Positions 1-6,069 of a stretch of 7,129 bases of DNA are shown here, in pieces (position 1 is the stretch's first letter; each line of letters starts with the position of its first letter). The notes below the pieces were generated by a model that saw only the letters and a program-made list of their open reading frames with translations, made no database searches and was not told where the DNA came from. The position numbers were made by a program, and so were the translations under genes. Origin of the DNA: Phycisphaerales bacterium (GTDB lineage: Bacteria > Planctomycetota > Phycisphaerae > Phycisphaerales > SM1A02). The stretch is taken from assembly GCA_007125255.1 (NCBI GenBank), contig SLDM01000498.1:1-7129 (forward strand). Reading direction: 5' to 3'.

Positions 1-2
1 CC

Positions 3-734
3 CTTGAGGCCCTCAAGGCTTTGGCTGGTAATGCCCTGACTGGTGATGCAGCAGTACGCAACGAACTCCAGGCGGACAAGAGCCGCCTGCAGAACGAAGT
101 GGATCGCATGACCCGCGAGTACGATGAACTTCTGGCGCGGGTGAGCGATCTGGACTTCGGCCCGCTCCCCCTGGAAGTCGAGTCGGCGCTTGAGGAGCTG
201 GCCGCCTCGTATCCGGAACTCCTGACCTTTGATGCGCAGCGCGGACTGATTCGCTTCGCCTCGGACTTCACGTTCGATCTCGGTTCCGCGTCGCTGCGTT
301 CCGACGCGCAGGATTCACTGCGGCAGCTGGCCCGCATCCTGAATACCGACGAAGCCCGCGGGTTCGAAGCCCGGATCATCGGGCACACGGATAACGTTCC
401 GATTCGCCGGGCCGAGACGCGCCAGAACCATCCCACCAACGTTCACCTCTCGGTACACCGCGCGATCTCCGTCCGCGATGCCCTGGTCAATTCAGATGTC
501 AATGCCGTGCGAATCCAGGTTGCCGGATACGGTGAACATCGTCCGGCCGCCCCGAACCGGACCGGCGGTACGCCGGAGAACCGCCGGGTGGAGATCTACC
601 TGACCCCCATGCCATCGGACATCACGCCCTCGGCATCCGATGAGCGCTCTTCCGCCGGATCGGAATCGCGATCACCCGCCTCCGAGCCGGTGCGGCCGCG
701 ATCCTCCTCGCCGGCCCCCGAACCAATGAAGTAG
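3..734 (+). CDS. OmpA/MotB-family peptidoglycan-binding protein, 5' end outside the window
   Basis: The reading frame is open back to base 3, so the gene starts upstream; a TTG at 21 is an in-frame codon, not a credible start. The visible 243 residues begin with a charged, heptad-like coiled coil (about 1-55). An OmpA C-terminal domain follows (about 75-205). Its hallmarks are visible: G-H-T-D-N-V-P-I, with the Asp codon at 390-392; a G-Y-G-E-x-R-P-A-A-x-N stretch; and N-R-R-V-E-I, with Arg codons at 582 and 585. In this family that Asp and Arg bind the diaminopimelate of peptidoglycan. The G-H-T-D-N-V-P form resembles MotB-type members, but the missing N-terminus hides whether there is a TonB/MotB-type helix or a lipoprotein signal. 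The last 40 or so residues are a Ser/Pro/Glu-rich low-complexity tail ending P-M-K. A cell-wall anchoring role is likely; flagellar stator function is not supported. Confidence 0.9.
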   Translation, partial: LEALKALAGNALTGDAAVRNELQADKSRLQNEVDRMTREYDELLARVSDLDFGPLPLEVESALEELAASYPELLTFDAQRGLIRFASDFTFDLGSASLRSDAQDSLRQLARILNTDEARGFEARIIGHTDNVPIRRAETRQNHPTNVHLSVHRAISVRDALVNSDVNAVRIQVAGYGEHRPAAPNRTGGTPENRRVEIYLTPMPSDITPSASDERSSAGSESRSPASEPVRPRSSSPAPEPMK

Positions 735-786
735 ACCAATGAAGTAGACCAATGAAGTAGACCGATGAAGTGCACCGATGAGGTCA
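722..786. repeat. Five tandem copies of a 13-bp unit spanning the stop codon
   Basis: Units lie at 722-734, 735-747, 748-760, 761-773 and 774-786. The first three are identical (ACCAATGAAGTAG), the fourth is ACCGATGAAGTGC and the fifth ACCGATGAGGTCA. The first unit holds the last codons and TAG stop of the OmpA-family gene. Since 13 is not a multiple of 3, later copies read in other frames and are untranslated. The gradient from identical to diverged units fits slipped-strand expansion. Confidence 0.95.
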
Positions 787-899
787 CTCGTCGCAGCCCT
801 CTTCCCGGTGCCCGTTCCCGGCCCCCGATTGCCGTCGCCCAATCTCCCGTAGCCCGTATCCGGCGGGCCTGACGCCCCCGGGCGTGATGAGGTCATGAC

Positions 900-931
900 G
901 CCTGAATTCACGGGCGAAAACGCCTTCAGGC
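900..931. other. Interrupted stem-loop in the intergenic region
   Basis: GCCTGAA (900-906) pairs with TTCAGGC (925-931). An inner GGCG (913-916) pairs with CGCC (921-924) around an AAAA tetraloop. Bases 907-912 bulge on the left side. There is no T-run after it, so it is not a textbook intrinsic terminator. It could be a transcript 3' end structure of the OmpA-family gene or a leader structure. Confidence 0.35.
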
Positions 932-1034
932 CCTCCCGGAGAAGTCCCCCAGAACAAGTGATCCCCGGCCCGGCCGGAAGTGGTCCGACCTGCCGGCGGC
1001 GACCTGCGGTTCCGTTGCCGGCGGCGCGCTTGGG

Positions 1035-1040
1035 TACAAT
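1035..1040 (+). promoter_or_regulatory. Possible -10 box (TACAAT) for the dockerin-like gene
   Basis: TACAAT matches the sigma-70 -10 consensus in five of six positions and stands out in GC-rich surroundings, about 90 bp before the start codon. No good -35 box lies at 16-18 bp; the nearest candidate, TTGCCG at 1015-1020, is only 14 bp away. The call rests on the -10 alone. Confidence 0.25.
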
Positions 1041-1118
1041 AGCCGGGCTGGATTCCGGATTCGTTCACCGTCATTCGGCGGAGTCCGAAGCGAACACTTG
1101 TTGTGACACCCTGCGACC

Positions 1119-1123
1119 GGGAG
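1119..1123 (+). promoter_or_regulatory. Ribosome binding site GGGAG
   Basis: GGGAG sits 7 bases before ATG 1131 and only 4 bases before the adjacent GTG 1128. The spacing favours the ATG as the true start. Confidence 0.5.
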
Positions 1124-1130
1124 CAAGGTG

Positions 1131-3422
1131 ATGATTGGAAGTGGACGGAGTATCGGCGCCGTCGGTGGGACCCTCCTCTGGGGCGCGACGGCGATGTTCG
1201 GGGTGGTGCAGACGCACGCATTCAATGGCCGCGACCGCGGGGCGGAGGGCGACCGTACGACATTCGCATGTCTCGCCACGTTGTCCGGCAGCGCGGTGGA
1301 CGATCTCCCTGATGCGCAGGTGCCCACCGCTCCGGAAGGCGATGAGCCCGCGCCCGATCCCTGTGAGATCGATCAGGTCGATGCGTTCTTCGGCTGGGAG
1401 GATGGCGTGACGACCGTCGGCGGTCTCGGCGGTGGGGGCGGCGCCTTGCTCGTCGCGGACAACGTTGACAGTGAAACCGGAGAGGTCTTCTCCGGTGATC
1501 GATCACTTCGCCTCGTGCGAACCGGAGGCGGCCCGACGAGTATCGCCTTCGTCGGTCGAATCGAGAACCTGCAGGACGGTGACGTTGTGACGGTGAGCGC
1601 ACAGATCTTCGATCAATATCCCAACACCGCCATGGCCGGAAACCGTGCCCGCATCTGGACGCAGTATGCGATCTCCGGCGGTGAGTTCACCAGTACCACC
1701 ACCGGGTCGACCGGTGTTCCCGGATTCACCACCGGTGCCGGCTGGGAGGAGTCCAGCCACAGCTTTGTTTTCGACAGCGCCGGCGGGCAGCGCGATGCGG
1801 TGTCGGTGCAGATTCGTCTGAACGGGCAGCCTGAGGATGAAATCGACCGCGAGCCGATCGAGTTCCCCGCGGAGTTCTACGTCGACGACCTGGTGCTGGA
1901 GGTCTGCAGCCCCGGCGGTACCGGAGCCGTGTTCATCTTCCCCGATTCCATCGAACCGCCAAGCACCGCGTGTGATGAGATCGACGATCTGCTGGCCCTG
2001 CTCGGCGAACCGACGGTCAGCGGCGCATACGGCTGGGAAGATGGCAGGGGCGAAACGATCGGCGGCTTCGTCGCAGCCTCGGGCAACTGTTCCGGCACCC
2101 CGTTCGCCGGTCAGAACATCGCGACGGCAAACATCGGGACCGACGAGGGGCCGGTCCACTCCGGCGACCGGGCGCTCCGGGTGACGGAGCAGCCGCACTG
2201 TGGATCGACGCCCGAGATCTACCTGGCGTTCATCGAAGGTCTCGAGCATGGTGACGTGATTCACGGCCGTCTCTTCGGCTTCGATGAGGTACTGAACTCC
2301 GATCCGCGCATCCGGATCTGGGCCAAGTACGCCCAGTCCGGGGACCCGGAGTCGCATGTTGCTTCGGCCGGAGGCAACAGTGATGAACCGACGACCGGCG
2401 TGGGATGGGAGGAAGTCTGCCATACCTGGTTTTTCAATGCCGGCTCGCCTCCGCGCGATGCGCTCTCGGTCGCCGTGCGCGTGTACAGCACGCCCGGCTT
2501 CTGCGAAGACCTGGCCTGCGGCACCGATTACTTTGTCGACGACATTGAAGTGCTCGTCTGGAGCAGCAATCCCGGCGTGACGATCACCTTCCCCGACGGA
2601 AGTGTCACCGGCGAACCGGTCGAAGGGTGCCCCGCGGACTTTCATGGCAGCGGGGCCGTGGATACGAGCGATCTCCTCACCATCCTCGGCGCGTGGGGAA
2701 CCGACAACGAACAGGCCGACCTCAACGGCGACGGTCAGGTCGACGGAACGGATCTCGGAATCCTGCTCGCGTCGTGGGGGCCGTGCGAAGCGGTTGCGCG
2801 ACCGGTCTCGGCTGAACCCGAGTTCGTGGTCACCACCGAAGTGCTGGGCGGCGGCGAGATGGCGTACCACCTCTTTGTCGAACTGGATGATGCCGATGAT
2901 GTGGTGGTCAACGTGTACGACGGCAACTTCACCTTCCCGGCGGGCTTCAGCCACTTTGATGCCGAATACACCATCGGCGGTTTCCCGCCCAGCTTCAACA
3001 TCTCGGCGGATCCGAACTTCCAGGATCTTTTCGATGGTGGTTTCGCCGGGGCCGACGTCGGCTGGTACAACTTCGATCCGGATGATGCCGTCGGTCAGGC
3101 GGGACAGTACGCCCACAACCGCGTGCAACTGGCCCGCTTCATCGGCAGTGAACGGGATCTCATCGAAGGCACTTTGTCAGTGACGTACGTTCGTGGGAAC
3201 GGCCAGATCGTTCAGGGTGCCGGTGCGTTCACGACCGACCTTGCCGGCGATGCGTGTTTCGGTGATCTCACCGGCGACGGTGAGGTCGATCTCCTCGACC
3301 TGCTGGCCCTGCTGGACGGCTGGGGTCCCTGCCCGGGCTGTCCGGAAGATCTGACCGGCGACGGTCTGGTCGATGTCTTCGATCTGCTGGCGCTGCTCGA
3401 TTCCTGGGGCGCCTGCCCGTAG
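1131..3422 (+). CDS. Exported multi-domain protein with duplicated beta-sandwich-like module and two dockerin-like modules
   Basis: 763 residues from ATG 1131 (GTG 1128 is possible but less well spaced). Residues 1-30 look like a signal peptide: one Arg, then a hydrophobic stretch ending near Q-T-H-A. Two homologous modules follow, about 79-272 and 281-491. They share G-W-E-D-G, S-G-D-R-x-L-R, R-I-W-x-x-Y-A-x-S-G, T-T-G-x-G-W-E-E, R-D-A-x-S-V and a closing Y/F-V-D-D strand, reminiscent of CenC-type carbohydrate-binding folds; that link is inference. A dockerin-like module (about 500-552) has loops at D503 and D530. An unrecognised, probably beta-rich domain (about 564-704) follows, then a second dockerin-like module (709-763) with loops at D712 and D740. 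Such loops bind calcium in known dockerins. The protein probably acts at or beyond the cell surface; substrate and partner are unknown, and no catalytic domain is recognised. Confidence 0.88.
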   Translation: MIGSGRSIGAVGGTLLWGATAMFGVVQTHAFNGRDRGAEGDRTTFACLATLSGSAVDDLPDAQVPTAPEGDEPAPDPCEIDQVDAFFGWEDGVTTVGGLGGGGGALLVADNVDSETGEVFSGDRSLRLVRTGGGPTSIAFVGRIENLQDGDVVTVSAQIFDQYPNTAMAGNRARIWTQYAISGGEFTSTTTGSTGVPGFTTGAGWEESSHSFVFDSAGGQRDAVSVQIRLNGQPEDEIDREPIEFPAEFYVDDLVLEVCSPGGTGAVFIFPDSIEPPSTACDEIDDLLALLGEPTVSGAYGWEDGRGETIGGFVAASGNCSGTPFAGQNIATANIGTDEGPVHSGDRALRVTEQPHCGSTPEIYLAFIEGLEHGDVIHGRLFGFDEVLNSDPRIRIWAKYAQSGDPESHVASAGGNSDEPTTGVGWEEVCHTWFFNAGSPPRDALSVAVRVYSTPGFCEDLACGTDYFVDDIEVLVWSSNPGVTITFPDGSVTGEPVEGCPADFHGSGAVDTSDLLTILGAWGTDNEQADLNGDGQVDGTDLGILLASWGPCEAVARPVSAEPEFVVTTEVLGGGEMAYHLFVELDDADDVVVNVYDGNFTFPAGFSHFDAEYTIGGFPPSFNISADPNFQDLFDGGFAGADVGWYNFDPDDAVGQAGQYAHNRVQLARFIGSERDLIEGTLSVTYVRGNGQIVQGAGAFTTDLAGDACFGDLTGDGEVDLLDLLALLDGWGPCPGCPEDLTGDGLVDVFDLLALLDSWGACP
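3264..3419 (+). repeat. 84-bp in-frame direct duplication encoding the C-terminal dockerin-like loops
   Basis: Two copies begin at 3264 and 3348, exactly 84 bp apart. Each encodes D-L-T-G-D-G-x-V-D, a D-L-L-A-L-L-D helix and a W-G-x-C-P ending. The second copy stops just before the stop codon. The near-identity of the helices suggests duplication of one half-module, as expected for the two-fold symmetric dockerin fold. Confidence 0.8.
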
Positions 3423-3466
3423 CGAGATCATCGATCGGTGAGAACAACGTCTGCCCTGATCCCAGA

Positions 3467-3492
3467 CCGACCGGCCGGAAGTTTTCTTTTTT
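3467..3492 (+). terminator. Weak terminator candidate: GC-rich stretch followed by a T-tract
   Basis: A GC-rich segment with the self-complementary CCGGCCGG (3471-3478) is followed by TTTT-C-TTTTTT (3482-3492), about 50 bp after the dockerin-like gene's stop codon. The stem is short and has almost no loop, so a stable hairpin is doubtful. The T-tract in GC-rich DNA is the main argument. Confidence 0.3.
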
Positions 3493-3538
3493 GCTCGTGT
3501 TCGCTGCGAACGCGCCGGGCACGATATGCTGCCGGGGC

Positions 3539-4393
3539 ATGATGCTGCGCGATTCCATCCAGGCTGCCGCGCACGGCACCGCACGATTCGGCTTCGCCGT
3601 TCAGTTCGGGATCGCTGACTTCGGGCGGTTCATGGGATTCGTGGCAACGACGCTGACCTGGCTCATCTGGCGCATCCCGGTCTGGTGCCGGTGGCACCTG
3701 CTGCGCCCGCAGCTCTACTTCGTGGGGGTCATGACCATACCGGTGGTTGCGATCACGGGTGCGTTCATCGGCATGATCCTCGCCATCGAAGGTTACCCGC
3801 AGTTCCAGGCGCTGGGGCAGGAAGGCCGGCTCGGCGGCGTGATCAACGTCTCGGTCACCAAGCAGATCGGTCCGGTGCTCGCGGCGGTCATGGTGGCCGG
3901 CCGCGTCGGTTGTGCCCTCTCGGCGGAGCTCGGCACGATGCGGGTGACCGAGCAGCTCGATGCCATGCGGGCCATGGCGACCGACCCCATCGCCTATCTC
4001 GTGGTCCCGCGCTTCGTGGCGTGCGTGGTGATGACGCCGATTCTGACGATCTATTCGAATCTGCTCGGAGTCTGGGGCGGCTGGCTGATCGTGGTTCAGT
4101 TTTATGGCGTCTCGCCGCATGACTACTGGGAGTTCACCGGCTACTTCGTCAACTGGTGGGAACCGACCTCCGGCCTGATCAAGAGCCTCTTTTTCGGGGG
4201 GATCATCGGCCTGATCGCCTGCTACAAGGGGTTCAACTGCCATGCCGGGGCGGCGGGCGTCGGTCGGGCCGCCACCGAAGCTTTCGTGGCCAGCTTCCTG
4301 GCGATCATCGTCATCAACCTGGTCCTCGCCAAGCTGCTCAACACCATCAACGTGCTCTTCATCGATGATACGGTCTATCATCCCCTTGGATAA
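3539..4393 (+). CDS. mlaE: MlaE-family ABC transporter permease (lipid transport)
   Basis: 284 residues, close to the usual 250-280 for the family. MlaE proteins are the inner-membrane permease of MCE-type systems that move phospholipids between the inner membrane and the outer envelope. The signature is clear: G-P-V-L-A-A-V-M-V-A-G-R-V-G (111-124) leading into E130-L-G-T-M-R-V-T-E-Q-L-D-A-M (to 143), the segment that contacts the ATPase. Hydrophobic segments lie at about 62-84, 103-127, 156-186, 213-230 and 246-268, after an amphipathic N-terminal region. ATG 3539 or ATG 3542 gives the family's normal N-terminus. The frame stays open to TTG 3491, which has a GGAAG at 3477-3481, but that extension adds an unlikely cysteine-containing segment encoded next to the T-tract. 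The expected ATPase (MlaF) and MCE (MlaD) genes are not adjacent here. Confidence 0.92.
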   Translation: MMLRDSIQAAAHGTARFGFAVQFGIADFGRFMGFVATTLTWLIWRIPVWCRWHLLRPQLYFVGVMTIPVVAITGAFIGMILAIEGYPQFQALGQEGRLGGVINVSVTKQIGPVLAAVMVAGRVGCALSAELGTMRVTEQLDAMRAMATDPIAYLVVPRFVACVVMTPILTIYSNLLGVWGGWLIVVQFYGVSPHDYWEFTGYFVNWWEPTSGLIKSLFFGGIIGLIACYKGFNCHAGAAGVGRAATEAFVASFLAIIVINLVLAKLLNTINVLFIDDTVYHPLG

Positions 4394-4501
4394 CCGGCCG
4401 GTTTTCGACGGGAACGACCGGTCCGGTCATCCGGTCGGGCGGGAAGCGCGAATGCCGCTCGCGTTCCTCTTCCGATGGATCCGGTTCGTCGGCTGACACC
4501 T
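4394..4501. other. Intergenic region with palindrome and two stem-loops
   Basis: A perfect 12-base palindrome, AACCGGCCGGTT (4392-4403), overlaps the permease stop codon and runs into TTTT (4402-4405). A 7-bp stem follows: CGACCGG 4415-4421 with CCGGTCG 4431-4437, loop of 9. A second stem pairs CGCGA 4447-4451 with TCGCG 4459-4463, trailed by a pyrimidine-rich TTCCTCTT (4464-4471). These may together end the permease transcript. None is a textbook intrinsic terminator. No clear promoter for the next gene was found. Confidence 0.35.
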
Positions 4502-4509
4502 GGGAAGGG
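4502..4509 (+). promoter_or_regulatory. Strong ribosome binding site GGGAAGGG
   Basis: This purine-rich block lies 7 bases before ATG 4517. It decides the start of the transglutaminase-fold gene over the in-frame upstream ATG at 4475, which would put 14 charged residues in front of the signal peptide. Confidence 0.65.
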
Positions 4510-4516
4510 TATCCTC

Positions 4517-5728
4517 ATGAAGAACGGCTTCTCGTTTCTCGCTTCGCTTCTGATCACGTCGACAATGTTGACGATGCCGACCGTGGTCCAGGCGATGTCT
4601 GACATCTCCGGCCGCCCGCCGGAAAATGCCCTCGAACGGGTGGAGCCCCAGGTGTACGAGGTGAGCTTTCAGGTGAGCTATACCTCCAGCATGATGACCG
4701 GAACCTACGGCGGAAGACCGTGCGGGCCGGATACCCGCAATCCCTGCCCGCGGGTCCCGAGCCGGTTCCTCGAGCAGCCGATGCGGATGCCGCTGATCGT
4801 GCAGAACACGTTCAGTCGCGTCGATCGGGATTCCATTTCGCTGCAGATGTGGATCGATGAACGGGAAGACCGAAACCTCGGCGATCGGGCGGAGTTGCGG
4901 GGAGGCCTTCCGTTCGGCAGCTATGAGCTCTACTGGACGCTTCCGGAAGAACCACGGCTTGAGCAGCGCGGCCGCTGGAAACTGACCTACGACCAGACCG
5001 TCTGGGCGAGCCGGCTGAATGAAGACCGGGCACGTCGCGCGGCCTGGCCTCGCGCCTGGCCCGAAGAGACGCGCGATGCGCTGGGGCCCCAGCGGATGAT
5101 TGAATCAGACAACCCCATCTTCCGGGAGACCGTCGAACGGGTCAGCGAAGGAAAACTTCGCAGCGTCCCGCCGTACTACGCGGTGAAGGATCTTCTTCGG
5201 TACTCCATTCAGCAGGTACAGGTCACCGGGAGTTCGGAACGGCGCGTCACCGAGAGTACGATTCAGGGCGTGAATGTCCAGGGAGCGCTGAAAACGGCGC
5301 AGTCCGGTCGCGGATCGGAGCACGATCTCTTGTGTGTCTGTATCGCCATGTTGCGCGCGGCGGAGATCCCGGCGCGACCCGTCATCGGTATCGAATACGA
5401 CCCGATGAAGCGGGATCGGTTCGAGGTGCGCAGTTGGGGTGAGTTCTTCCTGCCCGGGAGTGGCTGGGTGCCGTTCCACCCCGTCAAGATGCGCGATGCG
5501 GGTCTGCACCGCACGGTCCAGGAACCCTGGCCGGGACTCGGCACGATCGAATCGCACAATCGATTCGTTCCGCTCGCGTTTCACTTCAGTTCGCCGAACG
5601 TCGACCGCTCGTTCAAGTTCCCGACGATCTGGACCTGGATCGGCGGATCGGAAGATGAAGAAGCGCGTTTTCAGCAGATCGATCTCAGCCTGGGCTGGAA
5701 AGGTGAGCCCCGGCCGGAGGATCATTGA
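4517..5728 (+). CDS. Exported transglutaminase-fold protein lacking the Cys-His-Asp triad
   Basis: 403 residues. A signal peptide is evident: K2, a hydrophobic core at about 5-24, and likely cleavage after V-Q-A26. Residues about 45-200 form an unrecognised, probably beta-rich N-terminal region with C69 and C77, a possible disulfide. The transglutaminase core follows. Y-Y-A-V-K-D-L-L-R-Y-S and G-A-L-K-T lead into G-R-G-S-E268-H-D, then R280-A-A-E-I-P-A-R287. The His-region equivalent is R305-S-W307-G-E-F-F-L-P-G, and the Asp-region equivalent is G-W-V-P-F-H321-P. Active family members have Cys twelve residues before the R-A-A-G-I-P-A-R arginine, His two before the conserved Trp, and Asp in G-W-V-P-x-D. 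Here these read Glu, Arg and His with normal spacings. The fold is therefore well supported, but classical transglutaminase or protease activity is not expected. It may bind a peptide or envelope partner instead; this is inference. Confidence 0.85.
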   Translation: MKNGFSFLASLLITSTMLTMPTVVQAMSDISGRPPENALERVEPQVYEVSFQVSYTSSMMTGTYGGRPCGPDTRNPCPRVPSRFLEQPMRMPLIVQNTFSRVDRDSISLQMWIDEREDRNLGDRAELRGGLPFGSYELYWTLPEEPRLEQRGRWKLTYDQTVWASRLNEDRARRAAWPRAWPEETRDALGPQRMIESDNPIFRETVERVSEGKLRSVPPYYAVKDLLRYSIQQVQVTGSSERRVTESTIQGVNVQGALKTAQSGRGSEHDLLCVCIAMLRAAEIPARPVIGIEYDPMKRDRFEVRSWGEFFLPGSGWVPFHPVKMRDAGLHRTVQEPWPGLGTIESHNRFVPLAFHFSSPNVDRSFKFPTIWTWIGGSEDEEARFQQIDLSLGWKGEPRPEDH

Positions 5729-5795
5729 GTCCGGGGAGTTTTCCTCGCCGGCGAAGAGAGCCTCGACGCGAGCTGCTTCGAATCGGATCGGTCGA
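5729..5795. other. Short convergent intergenic gap
   Basis: 67 bases separate the stop codons of the convergent transglutaminase-fold and zinc-ribbon genes. A 10-base palindrome, TCGCCGGCGA (5745-5754), is preceded by TTTTCC on the plus strand. No clear bidirectional terminator can be drawn. Confidence 0.4.
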
Positions 5796-6047
5796 TCAGA
5801 ACAGACCGCGCCCGCCGATCACCACGAAAAAGAACGCGATCAGCACGATCACGGAGACGACGATGATCCAGTTCCTGCGGCCTTCGTGTTCCTGGGGAGG
5901 GCGGCTGAGGGTCTGTCCGTCGAGCTGGCTGCCGCAGGCGGGACAGAACTGGGCCTGATCCCACGTCGGTTCACCGCACTGGGGGCAATAGCCGTCATCG
6001 CCGCCGAAGCGTTTGAGATCCTCTTCGCTGGGGCCTTCGTCTTTCAT
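5796..6047 (-). CDS. Small zinc-ribbon protein with C-terminal membrane anchor
   Basis: 83 residues. An acidic N-terminus leads to a compact zinc ribbon, C21-P-Q-C24 and C35-P-A-C38, matching the C-x2-C...C-x2-C pattern of zinc-ribbon domains (double zinc ribbon/DZR style with one ribbon). After a polar linker with R57-R58, a single strongly hydrophobic helix (about 60-78) ends five residues from the C-terminus. The expected topology is a tail-anchored protein with the zinc ribbon in the cytoplasm. The start ATG (minus strand, 6047-6045) is preceded by GGATAGG five bases upstream. It is convergent with the transglutaminase-fold gene and divergent from the sigma factor gene. Small proteins of this build are common and mostly uncharacterised; no specific function can be given. 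Confidence 0.85.
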   Translation of the reverse strand: MKDEGPSEEDLKRFGGDDGYCPQCGEPTWDQAQFCPACGSQLDGQTLSRPPQEHEGRRNWIIVVSVIVLIAFFFVVIGGRGLF

Positions 6048-6069
6048 ACCGGCCTATCCAACCACGAAA

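Larger units (their letters stand above)
787..1118. other. Intergenic region with small inverted and direct repeats
   Basis: No convincing gene is present: short open frames on both strands have arginine/proline-rich, low-complexity translations and no family signature. Visible structures are a short hairpin ACGCC/GGCGT (872-876 with 881-885), a longer interrupted hairpin (900-931), and an 11-bp direct repeat TGCCGGCGGCG at 991-1001 and 1016-1026 (25-bp period). A TACAAT box follows at 1035-1040. It most likely holds the end of the upstream transcript and the promoter and leader of the downstream gene. Confidence 0.5.

Noticed and set aside
722..786. CRISPR-like array
   Set aside because: The repeats are only 13 bp, directly abutting, with no spacers.
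596..911. Two minus-strand frames with a repeated H-W-S-T-S-L-V-Y-F-I-G-like peptide
   Set aside because: The peptide repeat is only the 13-bp tandem DNA repeat read in reverse; the rest is low-complexity translation of the gene tail and intergenic DNA.
784..1327. Several short frames on both strands in the intergenic region
   Set aside because: Their translations are Arg/Pro/Gly-rich with no motif, some overlap the signal peptide region of the next gene, and none has a good ribosome binding site.
1503..3128. A 541-codon open frame on the minus strand
   Set aside because: It lies opposite the dockerin-like gene, whose repeats, signal peptide and calcium loops are unmistakable. The minus-strand translation is a charged shadow with no family features, typical of GC-rich DNA.
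3428..4381. A 317-codon open frame on the minus strand
   Set aside because: It is antisense to the clear MlaE permease, is extremely rich in Asp, Glu, Arg and His, and has no domain signature.
5318..5340. Cys273 or Cys275 as a shifted catalytic nucleophile
   Set aside because: They lie only seven and five residues before Arg280, inside the helix, whereas the family nucleophile is twelve residues before that arginine; Glu268 occupies the position.
971..5718. Recurring CGGCCGGA at 971, 3472-3479 and 5711 as a dispersed regulatory element
   Set aside because: In DNA this GC-rich, a short C/G palindrome recurring a few times is expected by chance, and one copy is inside a coding region.
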